Assembly: GCF_038397785.1 (NCBI RefSeq)
Contig: NZ_CP151642.1
Coordinates: 372,001-436,000, forward strand
Direction of reading: 5' to 3'
DNA: 64,000 nucleotides
Origin: Salinibacterium sp. TMP30
GTDB lineage: Bacteria; Actinomycetota; Actinomycetes; Actinomycetales; Microbacteriaceae
The translations under genes were made by a program, and so were the position numbers. The stretch's first letter is position 1, and each line of letters opens with the position of its first letter. The notes beneath the pieces were generated by a model that worked only from the letters and a program-made list of their open reading frames with translations, made no database searches and was not told where the DNA came from. Below, piece by piece: positions 34,887-43,947 of the stretch.

Positions 34887-35678
34887 GTGGGTAAGGCTGA
34901 CATGAATAAGCGACCGGACGACGTGGCCGGGATGTTCGACGGTGTCGCAAAACATTACGACCGCACGAATACCGTTTTATCGGCTGGAAATGCACTTCTG
35001 TGGCGAGCGGCCACGGTGCGGGCGGTTGCTCCAGCGGCGGGCGAACGCATCCTCGATATCGCTTCTGGCACGGGAACGAGTTCTGCTGCACTCCACCGCA
35101 ATGGCGCCAGAGTCGTTGGACTCGACTTTTCCCCCGGCATGGTTGAGCAGGCCCTCAAGCGTCATAAGAAGATCGAATTCATTCAGGGCGACGCAGAGAA
35201 ACTCCCATTCGGCGACGATGAGTTCGATGCTGTAACGATCAGCTTTGGTCTGCGCAATGTCAATGATCCTCGTGCCGCTCTCTCTGAGATGTACCGGGTG
35301 GTGAAGCCTGGTGGTCGACTGGTGATCACAGAATTTTCGAAGCCGCCCGTCGCGATCCTGCGCGCTGGCTACTTCACCTACTTAAACCGTGTGATGCCGA
35401 TCATCGCTGACCGCACGAGTTCCAATCCTGAGGCCTACACCTACCTCGCGGAGTCGATTCGTGAGTGGCCAGATCAGGGTGAACTCAGTCAGTGGATTCG
35501 GGCTGCCGGATTCACTAGGGTTGCCTACCGTAATCTCACTGCGGGCATTGTTGCCATGCACCGCGGCCACAAGCCCGCTGATGAAACCGTGCTCGCGTCG
35601 GTTGCTAAGCGCAAAGACCTTGCCACTCGGCCCATTAAGACCATCAAGACTTCCAAAGACGCCAAACCGAAGCCGTAG
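34887..35678 (+). CDS. menG: Demethylmenaquinone methyltransferase
   Basis: The 263-residue SAM-dependent enzyme does the last step of menaquinone synthesis. It has AGMFDGVAKHYDRTNTVLS, motif I ILDIASGTGTSSAAL (near residue 53), DAVTISFGLRNVNDP and YRVVKPGGRLVITEFSKP, all UbiE/MenG signatures. The lysine-rich tail (RPIKTIKTSKDAKPKP) is additional. GTG 34887 or ATG 34902, the latter with AAGG 6 nt upstream, could be the start. Confidence 0.94.
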   Translation: MGKADMNKRPDDVAGMFDGVAKHYDRTNTVLSAGNALLWRAATVRAVAPAAGERILDIASGTGTSSAALHRNGARVVGLDFSPGMVEQALKRHKKIEFIQGDAEKLPFGDDEFDAVTISFGLRNVNDPRAALSEMYRVVKPGGRLVITEFSKPPVAILRAGYFTYLNRVMPIIADRTSSNPEAYTYLAESIREWPDQGELSQWIRAAGFTRVAYRNLTAGIVAMHRGHKPADETVLASVAKRKDLATRPIKTIKTSKDAKPKP

Positions 35679-35698
35679 CGCTTCGCAAAAGAAATCGG

Positions 35699-36781
35699 TT
35701 GATAGTGAATCGGAGCGTTCCGCCTGCTCGCCGCAGCAATACTTTGAGTTCCTCCTTGGGGCTCGGCGAGAAGCTTTTCGCGTCTAGCGACGAGCGTCGA
35801 TTTGCTGCTGCCATCGAAGAGGGTCTTGAACAGGTAGAAGCCGGCCTCCTTTCGCAGATGACATTTGCCGACGAGATCGCGGATGCCACGAGTCGCTACC
35901 TGCTCGAAGCTGGCGGCAAGCGTGTGCGCCCGGTGCTCACTCTGCTCACAGCTCAGCTCGGCAGTGGCAACAACCCCGATGTTGTTACGGCCGCTCAGGC
36001 TGTGGAGATCACCCACTTGGCGTCGCTCTACCATGATGACGTTATGGATGAGGCGCAGTTGCGCCGAGGTGTCCCCAGCGCACAAAACGTGTGGGGCAAC
36101 TCGGTAGCGATCCTCACGGGCGACCTACTTTTTGCTCGGGCCAGCAAGCTCATTGCGGGTCTCGGGGAGCAAGCTCTCATCCTGCAGTCGAATACTTTTG
36201 AGCGCCTGTGCCTGGGCCAGCTTCACGAGACTCTCGGGCCGAAGCCGGGCGAGAATCCGGTTGAGCACTACCTGCAGGTGCTCGCTGATAAGACCGGGTC
36301 GCTCATCGCTACCGCGGCCGAGGTGGGCGTGATGTTCTCCGACGCTCCGGATGAGTACACGGTGCCCGTGCGCGACTTTGGCGAGAAGATCGGTGTTGCT
36401 TTCCAGCTCATTGATGATGTCATTGATCTCTCCGCTGAAACCGGCAAGACCGGTAAAAAGGCTGGCACTGACTTGCGCAGCGGAGTGGCAACACTGCCGC
36501 TGCTGTACCTGCGTGAGCTTGCGGTTACCGACAGCGATGCTGCAGAGCTGCTCACTCGCATCGAGCGCGACGTGAACGCTAATTTCTATGGTGAGGGTGA
36601 CGACGCAGCAATTGATGCCGCGGTGACTGACCTGCGCGAGCATCCGGTGACGACGAAAACTTTGGAAGAAGCACGTCGCTGGGGTCGCGAAGCGGTTGAA
36701 GCACTCGCACCACTGCCCAAAGGCCCGGTCAAGAAAGCTCTCACGCGTTTCGCCGACAGCATTGTCGAACGGTCCAACTAG
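35699..36781 (+). CDS. Polyprenyl diphosphate synthase (menaquinone side chain)
   Basis: The 360-residue trans-prenyltransferase has the two aspartate-rich motifs YHDDVMDEAQLRRG (near residue 117) and QLIDDVIDLSAETGKTGKKA (near residue 239). Product chain length cannot be read from sequence alone. It follows menG by 20 nt, so it most likely makes the isoprenoid tail used by MenA. Starts TTG 35699 or GTG 35705. Confidence 0.92.
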   Translation: MIVNRSVPPARRSNTLSSSLGLGEKLFASSDERRFAAAIEEGLEQVEAGLLSQMTFADEIADATSRYLLEAGGKRVRPVLTLLTAQLGSGNNPDVVTAAQAVEITHLASLYHDDVMDEAQLRRGVPSAQNVWGNSVAILTGDLLFARASKLIAGLGEQALILQSNTFERLCLGQLHETLGPKPGENPVEHYLQVLADKTGSLIATAAEVGVMFSDAPDEYTVPVRDFGEKIGVAFQLIDDVIDLSAETGKTGKKAGTDLRSGVATLPLLYLRELAVTDSDAAELLTRIERDVNANFYGEGDDAAIDAAVTDLREHPVTTKTLEEARRWGREAVEALAPLPKGPVKKALTRFADSIVERSN

Positions 36782-36835
36782 CACGCCCCACTCGCCCGCG
36801 CCCGGGCGCCTCGAGATGAACGGAAATTACAGCCA

Positions 36836-38194
36836 ATGAGCAAGCTCAGACTCGCCATTGTTGGCGCCGGTCCTGCCGGAATCTATGCCGCCGACATCCT
36901 GCTTAAAGCAGAACGACAGTTTGAGGTCTCGATTGACCTGTTCGAGCAACTGCCGGCACCGTATGGGCTCGTGCGTTACGGCGTTGCTCCCGATCATCCG
37001 CGCATCAAGGGCATTGTCAACGCGCTGCGTGACGTGCTCGACACCGGTAACATCCGCCTCTTTGGCAATGTCACTTACGGCCGCGATATTACGCTCGACG
37101 ATCTCAAGAAGCACTACAACGCCGTGATTTTCTCTACCGGTGCCGTTCGGGATGCTCCACTGCAGATCCCCGGAATTGATCTGCCAGGCAGCCACGGTGC
37201 CGCCGACTTCGTTAGCTGGTACGACGGGCACCCCGATGTTCCCCGCGAGTGGACTCTCGACTCGAAAGAGGTTGCCGTCATCGGCAACGGAAACGTCGCA
37301 CTAGATGTCGCCAGAATGCTCGCTAAGCACGCAGACGATCTACTGCCGACAGAGATCCCCGCCAACGTCTATGAGGGCCTCACCTCGAGCCCCGTGACTG
37401 ACGTGCATGTCTTTGGCCGTCGCGGCCCCATGCAGGTTAAGTTCACCCCGCTGGAACTTCGGGAGCTCGGCGAACTCGATGACGTGGACTTGATCGTCTA
37501 CGAAGAAGACTTCGACTACGACGCCGCGTCGAAAGTGGCCATCGAATCGAATAAGCAGATCATGGTGCTCGACCGCATCTTCACGAAATGGCGCGGCGAA
37601 GTCACAGGCACGGCCTCACGTCGCCTGCACTTGCACTTCTACGCTGGCCCCGTCGAGGTGCTGGGAACCGACCGCGTCGAAGGCTTCCGTTATGAGCGCA
37701 CTAAGCCAGACGGGCAGGGCGGCGTTGTCGGTACCGGCGAATTCCGTGAGGTCGCGGTGCAGAGCCTGTACCGTGCTGTTGGGTACTTTGGGTCGCCACT
37801 TGACGGTATCCCTTTCGACGCTCACCGCGGTGTGATCCCCAACCGCGAAGGTCAAGTCATCGACGATAACGACCAGCAAGTGCACGGTGTCTATGCCACC
37901 GGATGGATCAAGCGCGGACCCGTCGGTCTCATCGGCCACACGAAGTCCGATGCGATGGAAACCATCAAGAACGTGATGAATGACCAGGCAAACTGGTGGA
38001 GCCCCGAGCACGCAGAAGAGCAAGCCGTGGTTGACCTTCTGAAGAGCCGCGACGTTGATTACACTAACCTTCAGGGTTGGCAGCTCCTAGATGCTCAGGA
38101 GATCGCTCTCGGAGCGCCGGAGGGTCGTGCGCGCATCAAGCTCGTCGATCGCGCCGAAATGATCGCCGCATCGACGGCTTCCAGCAGCAACTAG
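36836..38194 (+). CDS. Ferredoxin-NADP+ reductase, adrenodoxin-reductase (FprA) type
   Basis: The 452-residue flavoprotein has the FAD Rossmann motif LAIVGAGPAGIYAADIL (near residue 5), LVRYGVAPDHPRIKGI, and an NADPH motif VAVIGNGNVALDVARMLAKH (near residue 148). The ending YATGWIKRGPVGLIGHTKSD is diagnostic of the FprA group. It moves electrons between NADPH and ferredoxin. It follows the polyprenyl synthase by 54 nt. Confidence 0.94.
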   Translation: MSKLRLAIVGAGPAGIYAADILLKAERQFEVSIDLFEQLPAPYGLVRYGVAPDHPRIKGIVNALRDVLDTGNIRLFGNVTYGRDITLDDLKKHYNAVIFSTGAVRDAPLQIPGIDLPGSHGAADFVSWYDGHPDVPREWTLDSKEVAVIGNGNVALDVARMLAKHADDLLPTEIPANVYEGLTSSPVTDVHVFGRRGPMQVKFTPLELRELGELDDVDLIVYEEDFDYDAASKVAIESNKQIMVLDRIFTKWRGEVTGTASRRLHLHFYAGPVEVLGTDRVEGFRYERTKPDGQGGVVGTGEFREVAVQSLYRAVGYFGSPLDGIPFDAHRGVIPNREGQVIDDNDQQVHGVYATGWIKRGPVGLIGHTKSDAMETIKNVMNDQANWWSPEHAEEQAVVDLLKSRDVDYTNLQGWQLLDAQEIALGAPEGRARIKLVDRAEMIAASTASSSN

Positions 38195-38214
38195 CTCGGC
38201 AGCAACAGAGTCGA

Positions 38215-39690
38215 CTACTGAACGGCGGCGGTGAGCCGTGCGATGTTGTCGAGTGCCTTGGAGCGCCGGGGGCGTTTCATCCACTCGTCAAGGGTGAGCT
38301 CTCGGCTGACACTTCGATACTGGGCTTCGAGCTCGCGCATGTCTTCGATGAACTCGGTGCCGCGCACCATGACCGAGATTTCAAGGTTGAGGCTAAACGA
38401 GCGCATGTCCATATTGCTTGAGCCGATCACCGCAACCTGATCGTCGATCGTGAAGTGCTTGGCGTGAAGAACCGTTGGTGTCGGGAACAACCAGATTTTC
38501 ACACCGGCGCGCAACAGGGTCTCGTAGTAGCTACGCTGTGCGTGATAAACCAGAGCTTGGTCGCCGACCTCAGACACAAAAAGCTGTACGTCTAGCCCAC
38601 TCTGGGCAGCCGTCGTAATCGCATAGAGCATCGAATCGTCGGGCACAAAATAGGGGCTCGTAATGATCACACGTTGCTGAGCCGCATAGAGCAGCGAGTT
38701 GAACAGGCGCAGATTGTTTTCGCCTTCGAAGCCGGGACCGCTCGGCACAACTTGCGCGTCGAGGTTTGCGGTGGTGGCTATTGCCGGTGTTCTGGCGCTC
38801 TCGCGCACAAGCAGTTCATCAGTTTCGCTGTACCAGTCGGTAATAAACAGCGCATTGATTCCCGCAACGATTGGACCTTCAAAGCGCACCATGAGATCTT
38901 TCCACGTGAGACCGCGCTTTTTGTTGACACGCTTGTTGTAGGTGGAATCCACCATGTTTTGCGAACCAGTGAAGGCGAGGTTTCCGTCGATGACAAGTAT
39001 TTTGCGATGGTTGCGCAGATCTGGTCGTTGGAACTTCCACTTGAGGGGCTGCACGGGAAGCATCACGTGCCACTGCACACCAATTTGTTTGAGACGGCGG
39101 ATGGTCGTGAAATATCCGGGCGCACGGAGCGACGCAATGTGGTCGAGCAGAACTCGAACGCGAACCCCACGCTTCACAGCAGCTTCCAGTGCAGTGAAGA
39201 ACGGAGCGGTCGTAGTGTCGAGGCTGAGAATGTAAAACTCGACGTGCACAAAGTTGGTTGCGTCGTTCACGGCTTCGGTCATCGCATCCAGCGACTCCTG
39301 GTACTCAGAGAAAAGCTTCGCCGAGTTGCCACCGACGAGCGGCATCGCGCCGAGGGTGCGATTGAGTTCCACGACTGGCTCAAGCCACGGCGGCCACGGC
39401 TGATCGCGCCTCACCTGATCCATTCCCTCGGTGGTATCGAGAATGAACTCGTTGATCTCTCGCTGCTTGTCGCGACGGCCCTTTGGCAGCTTGCGGCTTC
39501 CCAGCATCAGGAAAAGCAGGATGCCAACGTAGGGAAGAAAGAAAATTGCCAACAACCAGGCCATTGCGGTTTGCGGCCGCCGGTTGCGGGGAACATAAAT
39601 GAGAGAAAGAACGCGGACTGCGAAGTCGATGAAAATGAGTACGCCGGCAATGACTGCCGTGAAATTGATCGTGATTCCGCCGACGTCCAT
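38215..39690 (-). CDS. cls: Cardiolipin synthase
   Basis: The 491-residue phospholipase-D-type enzyme joins phosphatidylglycerol molecules at the membrane. It has two N-terminal helices (ITINFTAVIAGVLIFIDFAV; AMAWLLAIFFLPYVGILLFL) and two HKD motifs: HRKILVIDGNLAFTGSQN (near residue 228) and HAKHFTIDDQVAVIGSSNMD (near residue 408). Length and layout are standard for ClsA-like enzymes. Confidence 0.94.
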   Translation of the reverse strand: MDVGGITINFTAVIAGVLIFIDFAVRVLSLIYVPRNRRPQTAMAWLLAIFFLPYVGILLFLMLGSRKLPKGRRDKQREINEFILDTTEGMDQVRRDQPWPPWLEPVVELNRTLGAMPLVGGNSAKLFSEYQESLDAMTEAVNDATNFVHVEFYILSLDTTTAPFFTALEAAVKRGVRVRVLLDHIASLRAPGYFTTIRRLKQIGVQWHVMLPVQPLKWKFQRPDLRNHRKILVIDGNLAFTGSQNMVDSTYNKRVNKKRGLTWKDLMVRFEGPIVAGINALFITDWYSETDELLVRESARTPAIATTANLDAQVVPSGPGFEGENNLRLFNSLLYAAQQRVIITSPYFVPDDSMLYAITTAAQSGLDVQLFVSEVGDQALVYHAQRSYYETLLRAGVKIWLFPTPTVLHAKHFTIDDQVAVIGSSNMDMRSFSLNLEISVMVRGTEFIEDMRELEAQYRSVSRELTLDEWMKRPRRSKALDNIARLTAAVQ

Positions 39691-39718
39691 GGCTCGAAGT
39701 CTATCTATTTACTGAGAG

Positions 39719-40978
39719 CTACTCGCCCCGCGTCGAGGAGGGTCCCGCGTCAGAGCTAGCGCCAGATTCGGGGCCCGGTCCATTGTTGATCGGGGGACCC
39801 TGCCAGGCGGGTGTCTCATCCGGTTCAACGAACGAACGAGCGACCACCACATCGGTCGACGAATGCGCAACAATCGACAGCGCGATCGTGAGCGCGACGA
39901 GGTGGAAGATCAGATCACCCTCAGGGATGCCGGCCGTAACCACCACAAGCACGTAGACGACTGACGCGAACCCCTTGGGGCCGAACCACATTGCGGCCAC
40001 TTGTTCGCGCATCGAGAGCCCGGAGCCGAGGAATGAGACATAGAGTGCCGCGGGTCGGGCGGCGACGAGAGCCAAGATTGCGAAAACCCATCCGGTCCAC
40101 TCTATTTCGCTCAAGAACTTGAACGACAGCAGAGCACCAAACACCATCAGCGCGAGTAACTTCAGCAACTCGGAGATGATCTCCCCAAACTCTTCAAAGG
40201 CTTCGCGTTCCTTCTGCCCGACGGTTGCGACCGTTACGCCAGCCGCGAAGGCAGCGAGGAAGAGGTTTGCGTGCACGGTAGTGGAGAGGGTAAAGACGAG
40301 CAGCCCGATAGCGATCGGCACGATTGGCTCATACACACCGACAGCCGCGAACACTTTGGTGTGGAGTGCTTTGATGACGAGCCAGGGCACAGCAACGCCG
40401 ATAAGGGTTCCGGTGAGGAATTCGATGCCGAGTTCTCCGAGATGAAGATCTTCGGCGCCAGAACTCACCGCTAGGAACACCACAACAAAGGGCAGCGCGA
40501 GCCCATCGTTGACACCAGATTCGACATTCAGTAGTTGACGCAAACGCTGGGGGACGCGTTTGTCACCGACGAGAGCTGCGGCGAACACCGGGTCAGTCGG
40601 AGCAAGGATTGCTCCGATGAGGAGCGCCGAAGGCCAGTCGAGGCCGACCAGAAAATGTGCGAGCAGCGCGGTGATGCCGAGAGTAAGGGGCAAACCCCAA
40701 CCGAGAGCCCGACCGGGGAGACGCCACGCTTTGCGAAGGTCAGCCCAGCCCATCTTCATTCCGTCGGTAAAGAGCACCACGAACAGAGCGATCTCGGCGA
40801 TTGTCGACACTTCGGGCGACCCCGAATCGAGGTTGAGGATGCCCGTAGTCTCCGACCCAATCACAAAGCCGACCACCAAAAACAGCACGGCCGCTGACAG
40901 CACGGTTCGCCCTGCGAGCGCAGAGAAGAGCACAGCAACCAAGAGGGTTGCTGCGAAGATCAGCAGGAAGATGTCCAC
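39719..40978 (-). CDS. Cation:proton antiporter (CPA1, NhaP-like)
   Basis: The 419-residue protein has about twelve hydrophobic helices. The ion-binding aspartate motif is GAILAPTDPVFAAALVGD (near residue 128), followed by NVESGVNDGLALPFVVVFL. It exchanges Na+ or K+ for H+. The hydrophilic tail from about residue 390 is Gly/Ser/Pro-rich. It lies 28 nt upstream of cls in the same direction. Confidence 0.9.
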   Translation of the reverse strand: MDIFLLIFAATLLVAVLFSALAGRTVLSAAVLFLVVGFVIGSETTGILNLDSGSPEVSTIAEIALFVVLFTDGMKMGWADLRKAWRLPGRALGWGLPLTLGITALLAHFLVGLDWPSALLIGAILAPTDPVFAAALVGDKRVPQRLRQLLNVESGVNDGLALPFVVVFLAVSSGAEDLHLGELGIEFLTGTLIGVAVPWLVIKALHTKVFAAVGVYEPIVPIAIGLLVFTLSTTVHANLFLAAFAAGVTVATVGQKEREAFEEFGEIISELLKLLALMVFGALLSFKFLSEIEWTGWVFAILALVAARPAALYVSFLGSGLSMREQVAAMWFGPKGFASVVYVLVVVTAGIPEGDLIFHLVALTIALSIVAHSSTDVVVARSFVEPDETPAWQGPPINNGPGPESGASSDAGPSSTRGE

Positions 40979-40993
40979 GCTGCGCGGGAGGTG

Positions 40994-41482
40994 TTAGCGG
41001 AAGTTCACGAACTGAAGAGCAACATCGAGGTCCTTGCCCTTGAGCAGAGCCATCGTCGCTTGAAGGTCATCACGGCTCTTGGACTGCACCCGCAGCTCGT
41101 CACCCTGAATCTGCGACTTCACACCCTTGGGCGCTTCATCTCGGATCACCTTCGAAATCTTCTTCGCATCCTCAGAGGAGATGCCGTTCTTGAGGCTGAT
41201 CTCAATTCGATATTCCTTCCCGCTGGGAAAAGGGTCGCCAGCGTCGAGGCTACGCAACGAGATACCGCGTTTGATGAACTTTGCTTCAAGCACCTCAAGC
41301 ACTGCCTTGACGCGTTCTTCGGCGCTTGCCTTCAGCAGAAGACTCTCGCCGGTCCACTCCACCGAAGCGCCAACGCCCTTGAAGTCGTAACGCTGGGCAA
41401 GCTCCTTCTGTGCCTGGTTGACGGCGTTTTCCGCCTCCATTTGGTCAACTTTGCTCACAATGTCAAACGAGGAATCAGCCAT
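40994..41482 (-). CDS. YajQ-family nucleotide-binding protein
   Basis: The 162-residue protein begins [20 protein letters not shown] and contains [14 protein letters not shown] and [20 protein letters not shown], both YajQ/UPF0234 hallmarks. Family members bind nucleotides, including cyclic di-GMP in some species. Cellular role here is unknown. Confidence 0.93.
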   Translation of the reverse strand: MADSSFDIVSKVDQMEAENAVNQAQKELAQRYDFKGVGASVEWTGESLLLKASAEERVKAVLEVLEAKFIKRGISLRSLDAGDPFPSGKEYRIEISLKNGISSEDAKKISKVIRDEAPKGVKSQIQGDELRVQSKSRDDLQATMALLKGKDLDVALQFVNFR

Positions 41483-41616
41483 GCGCCCATGTTACCCGCG
41501 CAGCGCGCAGAACTCTCGTCGGCAAGTTTTGCCGATGTGGTCACGTGGGGGGCAGATTCCTTGTATTCTTGTTCAGCGCGTTCGGTCAGATGAATACATG
41601 TGACCGGAGGCGTCAC

Positions 41617-41701
41617 GGCGAGTTACCCAAGTGGCCAAAGGGATCTGACTGTAAATCAGACTGCATCGCATTCGGGGGTTCGAATCCCTCACTCGCCACC
41701 A
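41617..41701 (+). tRNA. tRNA-Tyr (GTA)
   Basis: The acceptor arms GGCGAGT (41617-41623) and ACTCGCC (41691-41697) pair fully. The anticodon stem TCTGA/TCAGA encloses loop CTGTAAA with anticodon GTA at 41651-41653. A long variable region and TTCGAAT T-loop follow. CCA is encoded (41699-41701). Confidence 0.95.
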
Positions 41702-41740
41702 CTTATTTCATCACCCCTGTTCTAGCTCTAGGGTTAAGCA

Positions 41741-42541
41741 ATGTCTCACGCCGAACTCCTTGACCTTGCCCGCAGTGTTGCCACGCAGGCAGCAGAACTG
41801 GCAGCTCGGCGCCGCCGTGAAGGTGTCGCGGTTGCTGACCGCAAAACATCCTCGGTGGATGTCGTAACGCACGCCGACCGCGAGAGCGAACAACTCATCC
41901 GCAGCCTGCTTGCTGACGCGCGCCCCGCTGATGGATTCTTGGGGGAAGAAAGTGCAGCAACAGGAGGCTCGAGCGGGCTGACCTGGGTTGTTGACCCGAT
42001 CGACGGCACCGTGAATTACCTTTATGGCATCCCTCACTATGCAGTGAGTGTGGCGGTAGTGGAAGGTGAACCCGATCCGTCGACCTGGCGGGCGATCGCC
42101 GGCGCTGTCGTCAACCTGGGGGCAAACGAGACCTACACGGGCATGATCGGCGGAGGGTCATTTCTCAACGGTCACCCGTTGAGAGTCGCTGAATCAGTAG
42201 ACCTCTCAGAGGCTCTTGTGGCAACCGGGTTCTCCTACCTGCAAGAGGTGCGGGCGGAACAGGGGCGGGTCGTCGCCGAACTGCTACCGCAGGTGCGCGA
42301 TATCCGGCGGATGGGTACTGCCTCGCTAGACCTCTGCATGGTCGCAGCGGGACGGGTCGACGCCTACTTTGAACAGGGCCTCAACCCTTGGGATCATGCG
42401 GCCGGTGCACTCATTGCTCGAGAGGCGGGGGCAACCGTAAAAGGTCGTGGCGATAACGCTGAAGGCAAGGACTTTATCTTGGCCGCTGAGCCTACTGTCG
42501 CGCTGCTTGTGGACGCTGCATTGGCGAGACTAGACGCCTAG
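41741..42541 (+). CDS. Inositol monophosphatase family protein
   Basis: The 266-residue Mg-dependent phosphatase has GEESAATGG (first Mg site), the signature TWVVDPIDGTVNYLYGIPHY (near residue 85) and the second signature LNPWDHAAGALIAREAGATV (near residue 213). Substrates may include inositol phosphates or other sugar phosphates. It follows tRNA-Tyr by 39 nt. Confidence 0.9.
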   Translation: MSHAELLDLARSVATQAAELAARRRREGVAVADRKTSSVDVVTHADRESEQLIRSLLADARPADGFLGEESAATGGSSGLTWVVDPIDGTVNYLYGIPHYAVSVAVVEGEPDPSTWRAIAGAVVNLGANETYTGMIGGGSFLNGHPLRVAESVDLSEALVATGFSYLQEVRAEQGRVVAELLPQVRDIRRMGTASLDLCMVAAGRVDAYFEQGLNPWDHAAGALIAREAGATVKGRGDNAEGKDFILAAEPTVALLVDAALARLDA

Positions 42542-42687
42542 GTAGACCACTTGAAAGTGGGGTGGCGAGTAGACCACTTGCGCGCTAGCCTTTACGAATC
42601 TGTTATCTACGCGCAACCCGAACCCGCGTAGTCAACTACCCGAATTATGCATTCACACCTAGCAAGTGAATCGCGTGGAGGAGAAGA

Positions 42688-42753
42688 ATGTCACTGACGA
42701 GCATGAGTGCCGCAGTGACGTTCTCCTCACGTGAAACGAGGCTCGTGAAGTGA
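42688..42753 (+). CDS. Putative 21-aa leader ORF coupled to the M23 peptidase gene
   Basis: ATG 42688 is preceded by GGAGGAG with 4 nt spacing, one of the best ribosome sites in the window. It encodes a 21-residue peptide beginning MSLTSMSAAVTFSSRETRLV; the final codon is Lys. Its TGA (42751-42753) overlaps the GTG start (42750-42752) of the peptidase gene, which itself has no good site. Translation of the small ORF probably delivers ribosomes to the peptidase start. No similarity known to me. Confidence 0.55.
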   Translation: MSLTSMSAAVTFSSRETRLVK

Positions 42754-43676
42754 ACCACGACACCGCGTCCCCACAGCAATCAGGAACCGGGGATGACATC
42801 CCCCTGACTCGCAGACAATTGCGCGAACGCGAACGCGTAGCAGAACGGCGCACAGCAGTCACGCCTGAGGTGCCTGCGCGCACACGAAAGGCACGAGGCT
42901 CCGCCGTAAAATCGAAGCGAGTTCGGGTGTCGCCTGCGACCTTCACCCCGAGTGGCCTACCGCGTCGCCGGGGCAAGGCTCTCGCATCCAAGGCCCTCTC
43001 GTTTGTTGCAATGCTCTTTGCCGGCGCGCTCCTGGTGGGCGTCTCGGTGCCGTCGAATGCCTTCGTCAGTTCAGAGGATATGGCAGCTGCCGCAGCCCCG
43101 CGATCAGAGGCTGCGAACCTCGCCGCTGACTCACGACCGAATCAGTCACTTGCTGTCTCCGATGACGTTGTCAATGATGTGGCCAGGCAAGACAACATCA
43201 AGGTCATCTCATACGCCGAAGTGCTTGCCCTGAAGTATGCGGGAGTGAGCTACGAGTATCGCGCCACTGCTGGTGCGATCCGCTGGCCATTCCCCTATGA
43301 AATTCCTATCACCGATGGGTTTGGTGACCGCATCGGTGGTTTCCATAAGGGAACAGACTTTGCGGCCCCCGAGCGCACTCCGATCTACGCGATAGCCGAG
43401 GGTGTTGTCTCCTACATCCAGTCCGACTACTCGGGGTACGGCTACAACGCGATCATCACCCACGTGGTCAACGGTCAGCAAGTCCAGAGCCAGTACGCAC
43501 ACATGGTCACTGGGTCGAGTCCGTTAGTTGTCGGGGATCCGATCAGGGTCGGTGATTTCGTCGGCCTCGTGGGGGCAACAGGAATTTCGTATGGTGCTCA
43601 TTTGCACATCGAGATTCATCTCGATGAGGTCCCGGTGGACCCCTTTGCGTGGTTGACCTCGAATGCTGTCAACTAA
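42750..43676 (+). CDS. M23-family peptidoglycan peptidase, secreted or membrane-anchored
   Basis: The 308-residue protein has a charged N-terminal ~85 residues (RRQLRERERVAERRTAV), one hydrophobic helix (ALSFVAMLFAGALLVGVSVP, near residue 92) and a C-terminal LytM domain. Zinc ligands are in FHKGTDFAAPERTPI (HxxxD) and SYGAHLHIEIHLD (HxH). It probably cleaves cell-wall cross-links outside the membrane. The GTG start overlaps a 21-codon leader ORF. Confidence 0.9.
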   Translation: MNHDTASPQQSGTGDDIPLTRRQLRERERVAERRTAVTPEVPARTRKARGSAVKSKRVRVSPATFTPSGLPRRRGKALASKALSFVAMLFAGALLVGVSVPSNAFVSSEDMAAAAAPRSEAANLAADSRPNQSLAVSDDVVNDVARQDNIKVISYAEVLALKYAGVSYEYRATAGAIRWPFPYEIPITDGFGDRIGGFHKGTDFAAPERTPIYAIAEGVVSYIQSDYSGYGYNAIITHVVNGQQVQSQYAHMVTGSSPLVVGDPIRVGDFVGLVGATGISYGAHLHIEIHLDEVPVDPFAWLTSNAVN

Positions 43677-43775
43677 TCTGGCGCGACGTTCAGATTTCGT
43701 TCAAAACCGTACGATGAGCCCTTAAACGGGTGCTAGTCTCTTACGGTGCCAATCGCGCGATATGCGCTTTTGTGT

Positions 43776-43847
<72 letters not shown>

Positions 43848-43873
43848 CGGTCATCCGGTAATTCGGGTGCCGT

Positions 43874-43947
43874 GGCTGAGTAGCTCAGTTGGTGAGAGCG
43901 CACGACTCATAATCGTGAGGTCGCGGGTTCGAATCCCGCCTCAGCTA
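43874..43947 (+). tRNA. tRNA-Met (CAT)
   Basis: The acceptor GGCTGAG (43874-43880) pairs with CTCAGCT (43940-43946, first pair G-T), discriminator A at 43947. The anticodon loop CTCATAA has CAT at 43908-43910. The first acceptor pair suggests an elongator rather than an initiator; a CAT-reading tRNA-Ile2 cannot be excluded. CCA is not encoded. The island repeat starts at its last base. Confidence 0.93.

Noticed and set aside
38674-39759. 361-codon plus-strand open frame
   Set aside because: It is antisense to cardiolipin synthase, which has two complete HKD motifs.
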